From Frateuria_A sp051900415 (GTDB taxonomy: Bacteria > Pseudomonadota > Gammaproteobacteria > Xanthomonadales > Rhodanobacteraceae): a stretch of DNA of 64,000 nucleotides. The notes under the pieces are model-generated. The model was not told the DNA's origin and searched no databases. It saw only the letters and a program-made list of their open reading frames with translations. Within the stretch, counting starts at the first letter, position 1. The number at the start of each line of letters is the position of its first letter. Below are positions 33,990 to 41,052 of this stretch, piece after piece. Location: NCBI RefSeq assembly GCF_051900415.1, contig NZ_JBHZGL010000003.1, positions 124,001 through 188,000 on the forward strand, written 5' to 3'. The position numbers were made by a program, and so were the translations under genes.

Positions 33990-34013
33990 TTCAATAATGA
34001 TAGAATTGTTGAA
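33990..34013. promoter_or_regulatory. ArsR operator between arsR and arsH
   Basis: TTCAATAAT and ATTGTTGAA, an inverted repeat with one mismatch, flank a six-base spacer. It lies in the 54 bases between the two start codons and could control both directions. It rules out ATG 33997 as the arsH start. Confidence 0.75.
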
Positions 34014-34041
34014 CGAAAGCAAATCGGAACGCGTGTTTGCC

Positions 34042-34860
34042 ATGACGCTCAAGGATCTTCTTCCTCACGTCCAGGCCGAAGCCCTGGATTACCCGACCCT
34101 GGACAAGCTTGATCTTCCGTCCGGCGCCGACCATCCACCGCGCATCCTGATCCTCTACGGCTCCTTGCGGCCGCAGTCCTTCAGCCGGAAGCTGGCGCTG
34201 GAGGCCGAACGCATCCTCAAGCAGTTTGGTGCCGAAACCCGGGTGTTCGACCCGCACGACCTGCCGATGCTGGATAGTGTGCCGGCCACCCACCCGAAAG
34301 TGCAGGAACTGCGCGCATTGTCCCAGTGGTCCGAGGGGCAGGTCTGGGTGAGCCCCGAACGGCACGGCACCATCACCGGGGTATTCAAGAACCAGATCGA
34401 CTGGTTGCCGCTGGAAGATGGCAGCGTTCGTCCGACGCAGGGCCGGACCCTGGCCGTGATGCAGGTATGCGGCGGCTCGCAGTCGTTCAACGTCGTCAAC
34501 ACCCTGCGCGTGCTCGGCCGTTGGATGCGCATGGTGACCATCCCCAACCAGTCCTCTGTCGCCAAGGCATGGCAAGAGTTCGACGAGCACGGCCGCATGA
34601 AGCCCTCCTCGTTCTACGACCGGGTGGTCGACGTCATGGAGGAGCTGTTCAAGTTCACCCTGATGGTCCGTGATCGGTCGGACTACCTGGCAAGCCGTTA
34701 CAGCGAGCGCAAGGGTGCAGCGGCAGCTGCAATGCTTGCGCAAGCCGCCGGAGGCGCTGAAGGCTCCGTCGTGCCCGCGGCAAGCGCCGAGGCTACCTCG
34801 ACGCCGCGTCCAGCACCTGCGCGTACGGCCTGTTGCAGCGCGGCCGGGGCCTGCGCATGA
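34042..34860 (+). CDS. arsH: Arsenical resistance NADPH-dependent FMN flavoprotein ArsH
   Basis: A 272-residue soluble flavoprotein of the NADPH-FMN reductase family; ArsH oxidises trivalent organoarsenicals and reduces quinones. The FMN loop is LYGSLRPQSFSRKLA, and SPERHGTITGVFKNQIDWLPL and MQVCGGSQSFNVVNTLR are typical. ATG 34042 begins MTLKDLLPHV after the operator. The normal protein ends near residue 230-240; here an Ala-rich tail continues for about 35 residues and ends with CCSAAGACA, a possible metalloid-binding cysteine group. Confidence 0.93.
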   Translation: MTLKDLLPHVQAEALDYPTLDKLDLPSGADHPPRILILYGSLRPQSFSRKLALEAERILKQFGAETRVFDPHDLPMLDSVPATHPKVQELRALSQWSEGQVWVSPERHGTITGVFKNQIDWLPLEDGSVRPTQGRTLAVMQVCGGSQSFNVVNTLRVLGRWMRMVTIPNQSSVAKAWQEFDEHGRMKPSSFYDRVVDVMEELFKFTLMVRDRSDYLASRYSERKGAAAAAMLAQAAGGAEGSVVPAASAEATSTPRPAPARTACCSAAGACA

Positions 34861-35025
34861 CGGAGGCTGTCGGTGTTCGATCTTGAAAACCCTGCCGGTG
34901 ATGCCGCGCAAGCCGGCCATTGCGGGAAATAGATGACAGGCCAGGAACAGCGGCGGGCTGGCTTTGCGCCGGCCTCCGTGCCTGGTCGGCGCTGGGTTCA
35001 GAGGCCCCGCACATAAGCAATTTGC

Positions 35026-35295
35026 CTATTTCAGGTAGCTCCTGAGCACGGCCAGCACGGGCTCAAGCTCCGCTTGGCGTTTGGAGGCGGAGCCGGTGGC
35101 CACGTGCTCCTGCAGGTGGCCTTCGAGCACTTGCAGCATCAACCCCTGGATTGCGCCGCGCACGGCGGCCACCTGATGGAGGATCGCGCCGCATTCGGCC
35201 TGCGCTTCGAGGCTACGTTCCAGGGCGGCAACCTGGCCGCCGATCCGGCGCACGCGCGCGACGAGCTTCTTGTTGTCGGTGGACATGTGGGACAT
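35026..35295 (-). CDS. RcnR/CsoR-family nickel/cobalt-responsive repressor (DmeR-like)
   Basis: An 89-residue all-helical repressor. The metal-site residues match RcnR one for one: His3 (MSH start), Cys35, His60 and His64, the last in GHLQEH. FrmR and CsoR differ at 60-64. The first ATG is therefore preferred over the one at codon 4, which would remove His3. It is divergent from dmeF with an operator in the 56 bases between them, the arrangement known for DmeR-DmeF in rhizobia. Ni and/or Co binding should release DNA. Confidence 0.88.
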   Translation of the reverse strand: MSHMSTDNKKLVARVRRIGGQVAALERSLEAQAECGAILHQVAAVRGAIQGLMLQVLEGHLQEHVATGSASKRQAELEPVLAVLRSYLK

Positions 35296-35314
35296 GGATC
35301 GGCTGCCTCTGGTC

Positions 35315-35336
35315 GTATACCCTAGGGGGCTATCCT
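35315..35336. promoter_or_regulatory. RcnR/DmeR-type operator
   Basis: GTATACCCTAGGGGGCTATC holds a G-tract (TAGGGGG) flanked by TATAC and CTAT, like the G/C-tract with A/T flanks recognised by RcnR-family repressors. It lies between the two divergent start codons. Confidence 0.6.
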
Positions 35337-35351
35337 ACCTGAGCGACGCCT

Positions 35352-36296
35352 ATGAGCCAGCCCGACGCATCCGCCTACGTGCATGCCCACCAGTTCAACG
35401 AGGGCAACCCGCTGGCGGAGAAGAACACACTGCGCGCAGTGGTCATCACGGCCGTGATGATGGTGGTCGAGATCACGGGCGGCTATCTTCTCAACTCGAT
35501 GGCCTTGCTGGCCGACGGCTGGCACATGAGCTCGCATGCGCTGGCGCTTGGCCTGTCGGTGGGCGCCTATGCTCTTGCCCGGCGGCTGGCGAAGGATCGG
35601 CGGTTCGCGTTTGGCACGTGGAAGATCGAGGTGCTGGGCGGCTACAGCAGCGCACTGCTGCTGGGCGTCGTGGCGGCGTTGATGCTCTTCCAATCGGTAG
35701 AACGCCTGTTCTCGCCGGTGCCCATCCACTACATCGACGCCATGGTCATCGCCGCCATCGGCCTGGCCGTCAACCTGCTATGTGCCTGGCTGCTGAAGGA
35801 CGGGCACCACAGCCATGATCACGGTCATGGGCACGAACACGGACACGATCACGCCGATCACCACCATGACATCAACCTGCGCTCGGCCTATGTGCATGTG
35901 CTCGCGGATGCCGCGACCTCAGTAATGGCCATTGTGGCGCTGGCTGGCGGCAAGTACTTCGGCTGGAACTGGCTCGATCCGGTCATGGGCATCGCCGGCG
36001 CCTGCCTGGTCGCCAACTGGGCCTATGGGTTGCTGAAGCAGTCGGGCAAGGTCTTGCTCGATGCCGAGATGGACAGCCCGGTGGTGGAGGAAATCCGCGA
36101 CGTGGTGGCCGAGCGTTTTCCCCAGGCAGCGATCAGCGACCTGCATGTCTGGCGGGTGGGGAAGGGGCGCTATTCGTGCATCCTGGCGCTCGTGAGCCGA
36201 TCGGAGCTCGCCCCTGCCGCAGTGCGTGAAGCGCTCGCCATCCACGAAGAGCTCGTACATGTCACGGTCGAGGTCGCAAAGCCGACCGCTGCTTAG
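35352..36296 (+). CDS. dmeF: CDF-family cobalt/nickel efflux transporter DmeF
   Basis: A 314-residue inner-membrane antiporter. It has the DmeF opening (YVHAHQFNEGNPLAEKNT), HxxxD-type sites in helix 2 (ADGWHMSSH) and helix 5 (HVLADAATS), and a long His-rich loop between helices 4 and 5 (GHHSHDHGHGHEHGHDHADH). The C-terminal domain contains ISDLHVWRVG. It should carry Co2+ and Ni2+ from cytoplasm to periplasm. The adjacent RcnR-like gene and operator give a self-contained cassette, and a nickel-type MFS exporter follows convergently. Confidence 0.92.
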   Translation: MSQPDASAYVHAHQFNEGNPLAEKNTLRAVVITAVMMVVEITGGYLLNSMALLADGWHMSSHALALGLSVGAYALARRLAKDRRFAFGTWKIEVLGGYSSALLLGVVAALMLFQSVERLFSPVPIHYIDAMVIAAIGLAVNLLCAWLLKDGHHSHDHGHGHEHGHDHADHHHDINLRSAYVHVLADAATSVMAIVALAGGKYFGWNWLDPVMGIAGACLVANWAYGLLKQSGKVLLDAEMDSPVVEEIRDVVAERFPQAAISDLHVWRVGKGRYSCILALVSRSELAPAAVREALAIHEELVHVTVEVAKPTAA

Positions 36297-36384
36297 GCTT
36301 CCCTGCCACCGTCATGAAAGGCGGATGGACGGTCTCCCTGGTGACGTAGGAGCACGGCGGTTCGGATCTCTTGCTGCGGGTAGC

Positions 36385-37728
36385 TCAGTGTCGGCTTCCC
36401 GCGGGCCACCGCGGGTGCATGTCGTCAATGACATACGGATGGGCATGGGGGCTCCCTGCCCGATTGCCGGCGGACATCAGGTGGGGGTGATCCGGAGGAA
36501 GCTCGTCATGTCGGTGTGCAATGGTTTCAGGATCGCTGCGTGGCCAGAGCAACCAGCTCACGGAAATGGCTAGGACGACGACCGCCGCCATCGGGGCTGC
36601 GCCCCAAGCTGGCGATGGCAAGGTTCCGAGCCAGCCGGCCAGTGGATACATGAGCAGCCAGCAGGCGTGGGACAGGGAGAACTGGGCGGCGAACAGGGCG
36701 GGGCGGTCCTGCGCATTGGCGGAGCGTTTCAAGAGGCGGCCTCCGGGCGTGAGGATGGCCGCGTAACCGGCGCCGATCAATGCCCATGCCACGGCGATCA
36801 ACCATTGCCGCTGGTCCGGCGACACGACCGACGCAAGCGCCGCAAAGAGGGCAAGCCCCAGTCCTGCCAACATCGCTCCGCCGAGCATCACGGCGCGGTC
36901 GGGCCAGCGCTTGAGCAAGCGTGGCAGGGCCAGCGCGGCGATCATTGAAAACCCGCCGAATACCGCGGTGGTCAGCGCCACGTCCCGATTGTTGCCGCCC
37001 AGCCAATCGCGCACGTACACCACGGTGTTGACGATCACCAAGGAGCCTGCGGCCGCCTCGGCCAGGCTGAGGCCGAGCATGCCGCGCAGCCGTGGCGTCG
37101 CCAGATACCGGCGCAGGCCAGCCAGTACCCGCGGCCGGGCACTGGGCGGCGCCAGCCGCTGTGGAAGTGCGATGGTCCAAACCAGTACCGCGGAGCTGAC
37201 GAAGCCCAGCAAAGTGAAGCCGAACAGGGCGCGGAAACTGACGATGCCCAGCAGTAGCGCCGCGAGCAGCGGGCTGAGCAGGTTCTCGAGGTCGTACGCG
37301 AGCCGTGACAGCGAGAGCGCGCGGGTGTATTGCGCCTCGTCGATCAACACGTCCGGAATGGTCGCCTGGAAAGTGGGCGTAAAGGCCGCCGAGCAGGTCT
37401 GCAGCACCGCGACCAGGACATAAATCTGCCAAGTGGCAGTGACCCACGGCAGGCACAGCGCCAGCGCGGCGCGGGCCAGGTCCATGCTGACCAGGAAGGG
37501 CTTGCGCGGCCAGCGCGCGGCATACGCCGTGGCCAGCGGAGAAACCAGCACGTACACCACCATCTTGATGCCCAGTGCAGTGCCCAGCACTACGGAGGCG
37601 CGCTCGCCCGCCAGGTCGTAGGCCAGCAGGCCCAGCGCCACGGTCATCAGGCCGGTGCCGACCAGCGACGTGGCCTGGGCAGCGAACAGATGCCGGTAGA
37701 CCCGATCGGTAAGGACTTCGAACAACAT
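36385..37728 (-). CDS. MFS exporter with His-rich tail (NreB-like nickel resistance)
   Basis: A 447-residue inner-membrane protein with 12 hydrophobic helices of the major facilitator superfamily (MLFEVLTDRVYRHLFAAQ start; TAYAARWPRKPFLVSMD in loop 2-3). The last 45 residues are rich in His, Asp and Pro (AHRHDELPPDHPHLM, SPHAHPYVIDDMHP), the mark of NreB-type nickel exporters. ATG 37728 has CGGAG nearby upstream; the frame extends further without family character. The neighbouring RcnR-DmeF pair supports nickel. A fragment of a TolC-type channel lies just upstream. Confidence 0.8.
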   Translation of the reverse strand: MLFEVLTDRVYRHLFAAQATSLVGTGLMTVALGLLAYDLAGERASVVLGTALGIKMVVYVLVSPLATAYAARWPRKPFLVSMDLARAALALCLPWVTATWQIYVLVAVLQTCSAAFTPTFQATIPDVLIDEAQYTRALSLSRLAYDLENLLSPLLAALLLGIVSFRALFGFTLLGFVSSAVLVWTIALPQRLAPPSARPRVLAGLRRYLATPRLRGMLGLSLAEAAAGSLVIVNTVVYVRDWLGGNNRDVALTTAVFGGFSMIAALALPRLLKRWPDRAVMLGGAMLAGLGLALFAALASVVSPDQRQWLIAVAWALIGAGYAAILTPGGRLLKRSANAQDRPALFAAQFSLSHACWLLMYPLAGWLGTLPSPAWGAAPMAAVVVLAISVSWLLWPRSDPETIAHRHDELPPDHPHLMSAGNRAGSPHAHPYVIDDMHPRWPAGSRH

Positions 37729-37807
37729 GGCGGGCTCCGTATCACGGGCAAGCGCTACGCACGCGGTGGAAGGCCGGCCGGGCGGAAACCTCCCGGCGTT
37801 CGCATAC

Positions 37808-38110
37808 CTACTCGTGGGCAAGTTTCCAGATGCCGTGCGCGTCGATCTGCAGCCGATAGTACGCATGCAATGCGGTCACGCGCGCGTCAAGCGCTGCCTG
37901 CGCAGCGTCCAGCGACTGGCGTCGCGCCAGCAGCATGGTCTGCACATCCGCCTCGCCGAGCGCATAGGCACGCTGGGTCAGCTGCGCCGTATCGCGTGCG
38001 TTGCGGGCGCTGTCTTCTGCCGCTTGCCAGCGCGTGAGATGCTGGTGGCATCGGTATAGGCCGCTTCGATGATCCGTCGTTCGCGATCCAATGCGACGGT
38101 CACCGCATCG
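37808..38110 (-). pseudogene. Remnant of a CzcC/CnrC-like outer-membrane channel gene
   Basis: The frame ending at 37808 reads like the last 70 residues of a metal-pump TolC-family protein (AYALGEADVQTMLLARRQSL, HAYYRLQIDAHGIWKLAHE). The matching upstream part, ERRIIEAAYTDA, is in another frame, with the shift near 38048. No signal peptide, first domain or start is present, and no matching pump genes lie beside it. It is a broken leftover of a cnr/ncc-like operon. Confidence 0.75.
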
Positions 38111-38367
38111 ACAGGCTGAGGCCGACGGCACGCGCGCGCCGCGTGTGCCAGGCCCTTCGTCAGTGTCGCCGAGATCGTCTGTGGCTCGCTGCTAATCGTC
38201 TGCCGGCTGACGCGGTTTGCAACAGCTTCCTTGATCGTCGGCGTAATCTTCACCGCGGCACCATCGGGAGCATGGGTTCCTCCGCTCCAGAAGTCGCCGC
38301 TATTTCTTCGCGCCATTTGCGCTTTCGGCGCAACAACGGCCATCGGTCAAGGTACTGAGGAGCCTCC

Positions 38368-39003
38368 ATGAATCGCCAGCAGCACTGGGAAACGGTCTAT
38401 GGCAACAAGGCATCGGACGCGGTCAGCTGGTACCGCCCGCATCTGGATCATTCGCTGCGGGTCATTGAGCGGGTCGCACCCGATCGCGGCACCGCCATCC
38501 TCGATGTCGGCGGCGGCGCGTCCACCCTGGTCGATGACCTGCTTTCGGCGGGCTATCGCGACCTCAGCGTGCTGGATATTTCCGCACAGGCGCTGGACGT
38601 CGCCCGCCGGCGCCTCGGGGAACGGGCCCATAGCGCGACCTGGCTGGCCGCGGATCTGCTCGACGCGCCTCTACCGGCGGCGCGCTATCAGCTATGGCAC
38701 GACCGCGCCGTCTTCCACTTCCTGATCCAGCCGAAGCAACAAGCGCGCTACGTCGCCCAGCTCAATCACGCGATCCGACCGGGCGGCTATGCGGCTATGG
38801 CGACGTTTGGCCCCGAAGGTCCGATGAAATGCAGCGGGCTCGACGCGATGCGCTACGACGCCGACGGACTAGCGCGCGTACTCGGCAGCGATTGGGCGCT
38901 GCTGGATAGTGAGCTGGCGATGCACGCGACACCCTCGGGCACGAGCCAGCAGTTCCTCCATGCCTTGTTCCAGCGCCGGTCTGACGGAGCGCAGGCGCGG
39001 TAG
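38368..39003 (+). CDS. Class I SAM-dependent methyltransferase
   Basis: A 211-residue cytoplasmic Rossmann-fold methyltransferase. It opens HWETVYGNKASDAVSWYRP, motif I is AILDVGGGAST (residues about 43-53), motif II LSVLDIS, and WLAADLLDAPLP is the adenine-binding part. The substrate cannot be told from the sequence; it lacks the conserved cysteine trio of the arsenite methyltransferase ArsM. Proteins with this opening are common beside metal-resistance genes. It is convergent with the mer genes, 100 bases away. Confidence 0.82.
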   Translation: MNRQQHWETVYGNKASDAVSWYRPHLDHSLRVIERVAPDRGTAILDVGGGASTLVDDLLSAGYRDLSVLDISAQALDVARRRLGERAHSATWLAADLLDAPLPAARYQLWHDRAVFHFLIQPKQQARYVAQLNHAIRPGGYAAMATFGPEGPMKCSGLDAMRYDADGLARVLGSDWALLDSELAMHATPSGTSQQFLHALFQRRSDGAQAR

Positions 39004-39104
39004 TGAGGTAGCGACCGTAGTGCTTGGTCATTGCATCCGGCCGCTGCGGAGAGGTCAAGCCCCGATCGGCCGTGGCCGACCTGCTGCCTGAGTCAGGTAC
39101 GGCA

Positions 39105-39320
39105 CTATCCGCAGCAGGTCTTCTGCTGCTGGATGGGCGGGCAGGGCACGGTGCCGTAGGAACAGAACACGCAGCAATCGCCAGGTTTCGGTCGCAACAA
39201 TTCGCCACACCCGGTGCAGTCGTAGAAGAACTGGCAGGCATCGGTTGGCATGGTCTCGGTCGCCTGATGGCCGCACTGGGGGCACGTCAACGTGCTCTGC
39301 AGCGTCATGTCAGCCGCCAT
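39105..39320 (-). CDS. GDCCVxC domain protein of the mer operon
   Basis: A 71-residue, cysteine-rich soluble protein with CPQCGH and CTGCGELLRP zinc-ribbon pairs, the name-giving GDCCVFCSYGTVPCPP, and a terminal CCG (11-12 Cys in all). Relatives are encoded with merT/merP and some contain selenocysteine; here all those positions are ordinary Cys codons. Mercury binding is likely, its role is not established. Starting at 39320 it overlaps merP by 11 bases; the second ATG at 39308 removes the overlap. Confidence 0.85.
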   Translation of the reverse strand: MAADMTLQSTLTCPQCGHQATETMPTDACQFFYDCTGCGELLRPKPGDCCVFCSYGTVPCPPIQQQKTCCG

Positions 39321-39606
39321 GAGGCATCGCCTGGATCGTGGAAGGGTAACCCGCCTCGCCCGTGGCCTTGGCCAGTTGATCCGGACGCGCCTTGGTGTCC
39401 TCGTAGCTGACGGTGACGGTTTTCCTGGCCAGGTCCACCGCCACGTTGCCGACCCCGTCGATCTTCTGCAGCGCTTTCGTGATGGTGAGGGGACAGGTCG
39501 GGCAGGTCATCCCCGGTACGGCCAGGGTGACTTGCCGCGTGGACGCCAGGCTCACGCTCGAGACGGCGCAAGCGAGGACAAAAGCGATGGCAGGCAGGGT
39601 TTTCAT
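39310..39606 (-). CDS. merP: Periplasmic mercury-binding protein MerP
   Basis: A 98-residue protein with a signal peptide (AIAFVLACAVSSVSLAS) and one HMA domain. The metal motif is VPGMTCPTCPLTI (GMTCxxC), here with Pro after the second Cys. MerP collects Hg2+ in the periplasm and hands it to MerT. ATG 39606 gives the standard length. It lies 10 bases after merT and before the GDCCVxC gene. Confidence 0.95.
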   Translation of the reverse strand: MKTLPAIAFVLACAVSSVSLASTRQVTLAVPGMTCPTCPLTITKALQKIDGVGNVAVDLARKTVTVSYEDTKARPDQLAKATGEAGYPSTIQAMPHGG

Positions 39607-39616
39607 GCGGGGCTCC

Positions 39617-39967
39617 TCAATAGAACCATGGGGCAACGTAGGGAAAGGCGAAGGCGATCAATACCAAAACCGCCACGCTCCAGAACACCAGCTTGTAGGC
39701 CCGGCGCACCGCAGGCACCGCACAGACCTCGCCCGGCCGGCAGGCCGCCATAGGGCGATGGATGCGGCGGTAGGCAAGCACCAGCGCGACAAGGGATACC
39801 GTCAGGAACAACGGCCGCAACGGTTCGAGCCGGGTCAACTGGCCGATCCAGGCGCCACTCAGCCCGATGCTCACCAGGACAAGCGGCCCCAGGCAGCAGG
39901 CCGACGCCAGAATGGCCGCCAAGCCACCGATCGCCAGGGTGCTCTTTTCGCTGGTGCGCTGGGCCAT
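39617..39967 (-). CDS. merT: Mercuric ion transporter MerT
   Basis: A 116-residue inner-membrane importer with three membrane helices. The Cys pair in helix 1 (ASACCLGPL) and the second pair in the cytoplasmic loop (CRPGEVC) are both intact. ATG 39967 gives the standard length; GTG 39997 would add ten residues. It moves Hg2+ into the cytoplasm for MerA, but no merA is seen here. Transcription comes from the MerR-type promoter at 40004-40034. Confidence 0.95.
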   Translation of the reverse strand: MAQRTSEKSTLAIGGLAAILASACCLGPLVLVSIGLSGAWIGQLTRLEPLRPLFLTVSLVALVLAYRRIHRPMAACRPGEVCAVPAVRRAYKLVFWSVAVLVLIAFAFPYVAPWFY

Positions 39968-40003
39968 GACCGAACCGGTGTCGTTTGAAGGTTTCACGGC
40001 GTA

Positions 40004-40034
40004 ACCTTACTTCCGTAGTCGACTACGGGGTCAA
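40004..40034 (-). promoter_or_regulatory. MerR-controlled merTP promoter
   Basis: On the minus strand TTGACC and TAAGGT are separated by 19 bases, the MerR spacer. The spacer contains the palindrome CCGTAG-TCGA-CTACGG arms (CCGTAGTCGACTACGG), the classic mer operator. merR lies on the other side, two bases away, and should repress itself. Confidence 0.92.
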
Positions 40035-40036
40035 CC

Positions 40037-40441
40037 ATGACGAGCTTCACCATCGGCCTCCTTGCCAAGGCGACGGATGTCCACGTCGAGACAATCCGCT
40101 ACTACCAGCGCCGTGGGCTGGTGGCCGAGCCGTCCAAACCGCCAGGCGGTATTCGCCGCTACGACGAAACGCACGCGCGCCGTTTGCGATTCATCAAGCA
40201 TGCGCAGGTGCTGGGCTTCAGTCTGGATGAAGTCGCCGACCTGCTCGCATTGGATGACGGGCGGCATTGCCGTGATGCCGAACGCATCGGTGCCAAAAAG
40301 CTGGCGATGGTGCGCGAACGCATCGACCAGCTGCGCCGGGTAGAGCAGGCGCTCGCCGGGCTTGTCCAGCAGTGCCACCGCAACCGCGGCAAGGTGCAAT
40401 GTCCCATGATGGCCTCGCTGGAGGCGGATGTGGCGGTTTGA
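40037..40441 (+). CDS. merR: Mercury-responsive regulator MerR
   Basis: A 134-residue dimeric activator/repressor. The winged helix (FTIGLLAKATDVHVETIRYY) is followed by the dimer helix and three Hg ligands: Cys in RHCRDAE, QQCHRN and VQCPMM, at about 79, 117 and 126, the MerR pattern. It distorts the 19-base-spaced merT promoter when Hg2+ binds. It is divergent from merT. The 263 bases after it hold no recognisable gene. Confidence 0.95.
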   Translation: MTSFTIGLLAKATDVHVETIRYYQRRGLVAEPSKPPGGIRRYDETHARRLRFIKHAQVLGFSLDEVADLLALDDGRHCRDAERIGAKKLAMVRERIDQLRRVEQALAGLVQQCHRNRGKVQCPMMASLEADVAV

Positions 40442-40704
40442 GGTGGCTTGGCGCGAGCAGACGGACGCCCGCCACCGGGCAAACAACAAGCTGATGCGCA
40501 GGCGCTGCAACACATGCGCGAGCTTGGAGCGTACTCATGCCATCGGTACGTAGGAGTCCACCGCCGTGGGTCCAGGCCGCCAAACCCCATCCGTTTGTGG
40601 CTGAGCGTCTGGACTCTCCTTGTGCGCGGCTGATCGAGGGGTACGCCCGTGCAAGCTCGGCACGGTGATGCGTCCGCCGCTGTCGCAGGCGAGACATGTT
40701 GCCG

Positions 40705-41049
40705 TCAGGATTGCGTGCTCTTGAGCGCAGTGACCACGCTGTTCATGCCATCCGGGCGAAGCGTGAACTGCACCTTCTCGCCTACCTTGGCCTGCTTGAG
40801 CACCTCGGGTGTGGCGTGGAAAGGCATGGTCATGGCGGGCCAGCCGATCGCCGGGATCGCCTGGTGCTGCAAGGTGATGGTGCCCTGCTTGAGGTCGATG
40901 CCTTTGATGACGCCTACTGCTTGTGCCTCGGTCGGCTTGGCAGTGTGCTGCATGCCCGGCATGTTGGGGTCCATCTGCAGCGGACCGGCGAAGGCCGGCG
41001 CGACTGCGAGCGTGCCGATCAGGCAAAGGGCCGGTACTTTCGTCTTCAT
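40705..41049 (-). CDS. cusF: Periplasmic copper/silver chaperone CusF-like
   Basis: A 114-residue secreted protein: signal peptide (VPALCLIGTLAVAPAFA), then an OB-fold small domain. The Cu(I)/Ag(I) site is AIGWPAMTMPFHA with the cation-pi Trp and two Met, and a His (LQHQAIP) upstream. It delivers monovalent metal to the CusCBA pump. It starts three bases after the cusA stop and ends the operon. Confidence 0.9.
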   Translation of the reverse strand: MKTKVPALCLIGTLAVAPAFAGPLQMDPNMPGMQHTAKPTEAQAVGVIKGIDLKQGTITLQHQAIPAIGWPAMTMPFHATPEVLKQAKVGEKVQFTLRPDGMNSVVTALKSTQS

Positions 41050-41052
41050 GGG

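Noticed and set aside
33997..34041. ATG 33997 as the arsH start
   Set aside because: It lies inside the ArsR operator, 10 bases from the arsR start, and adds residues without family character.
39105..39320. GDCCVxC gene considered as a selenoprotein
   Set aside because: All expected positions are Cys codons and the frame has no internal TGA.
40442..40704. Search for a merA remnant after merR
   Set aside because: No reading frame here carries the flavin or Cys motifs of mercuric reductase.
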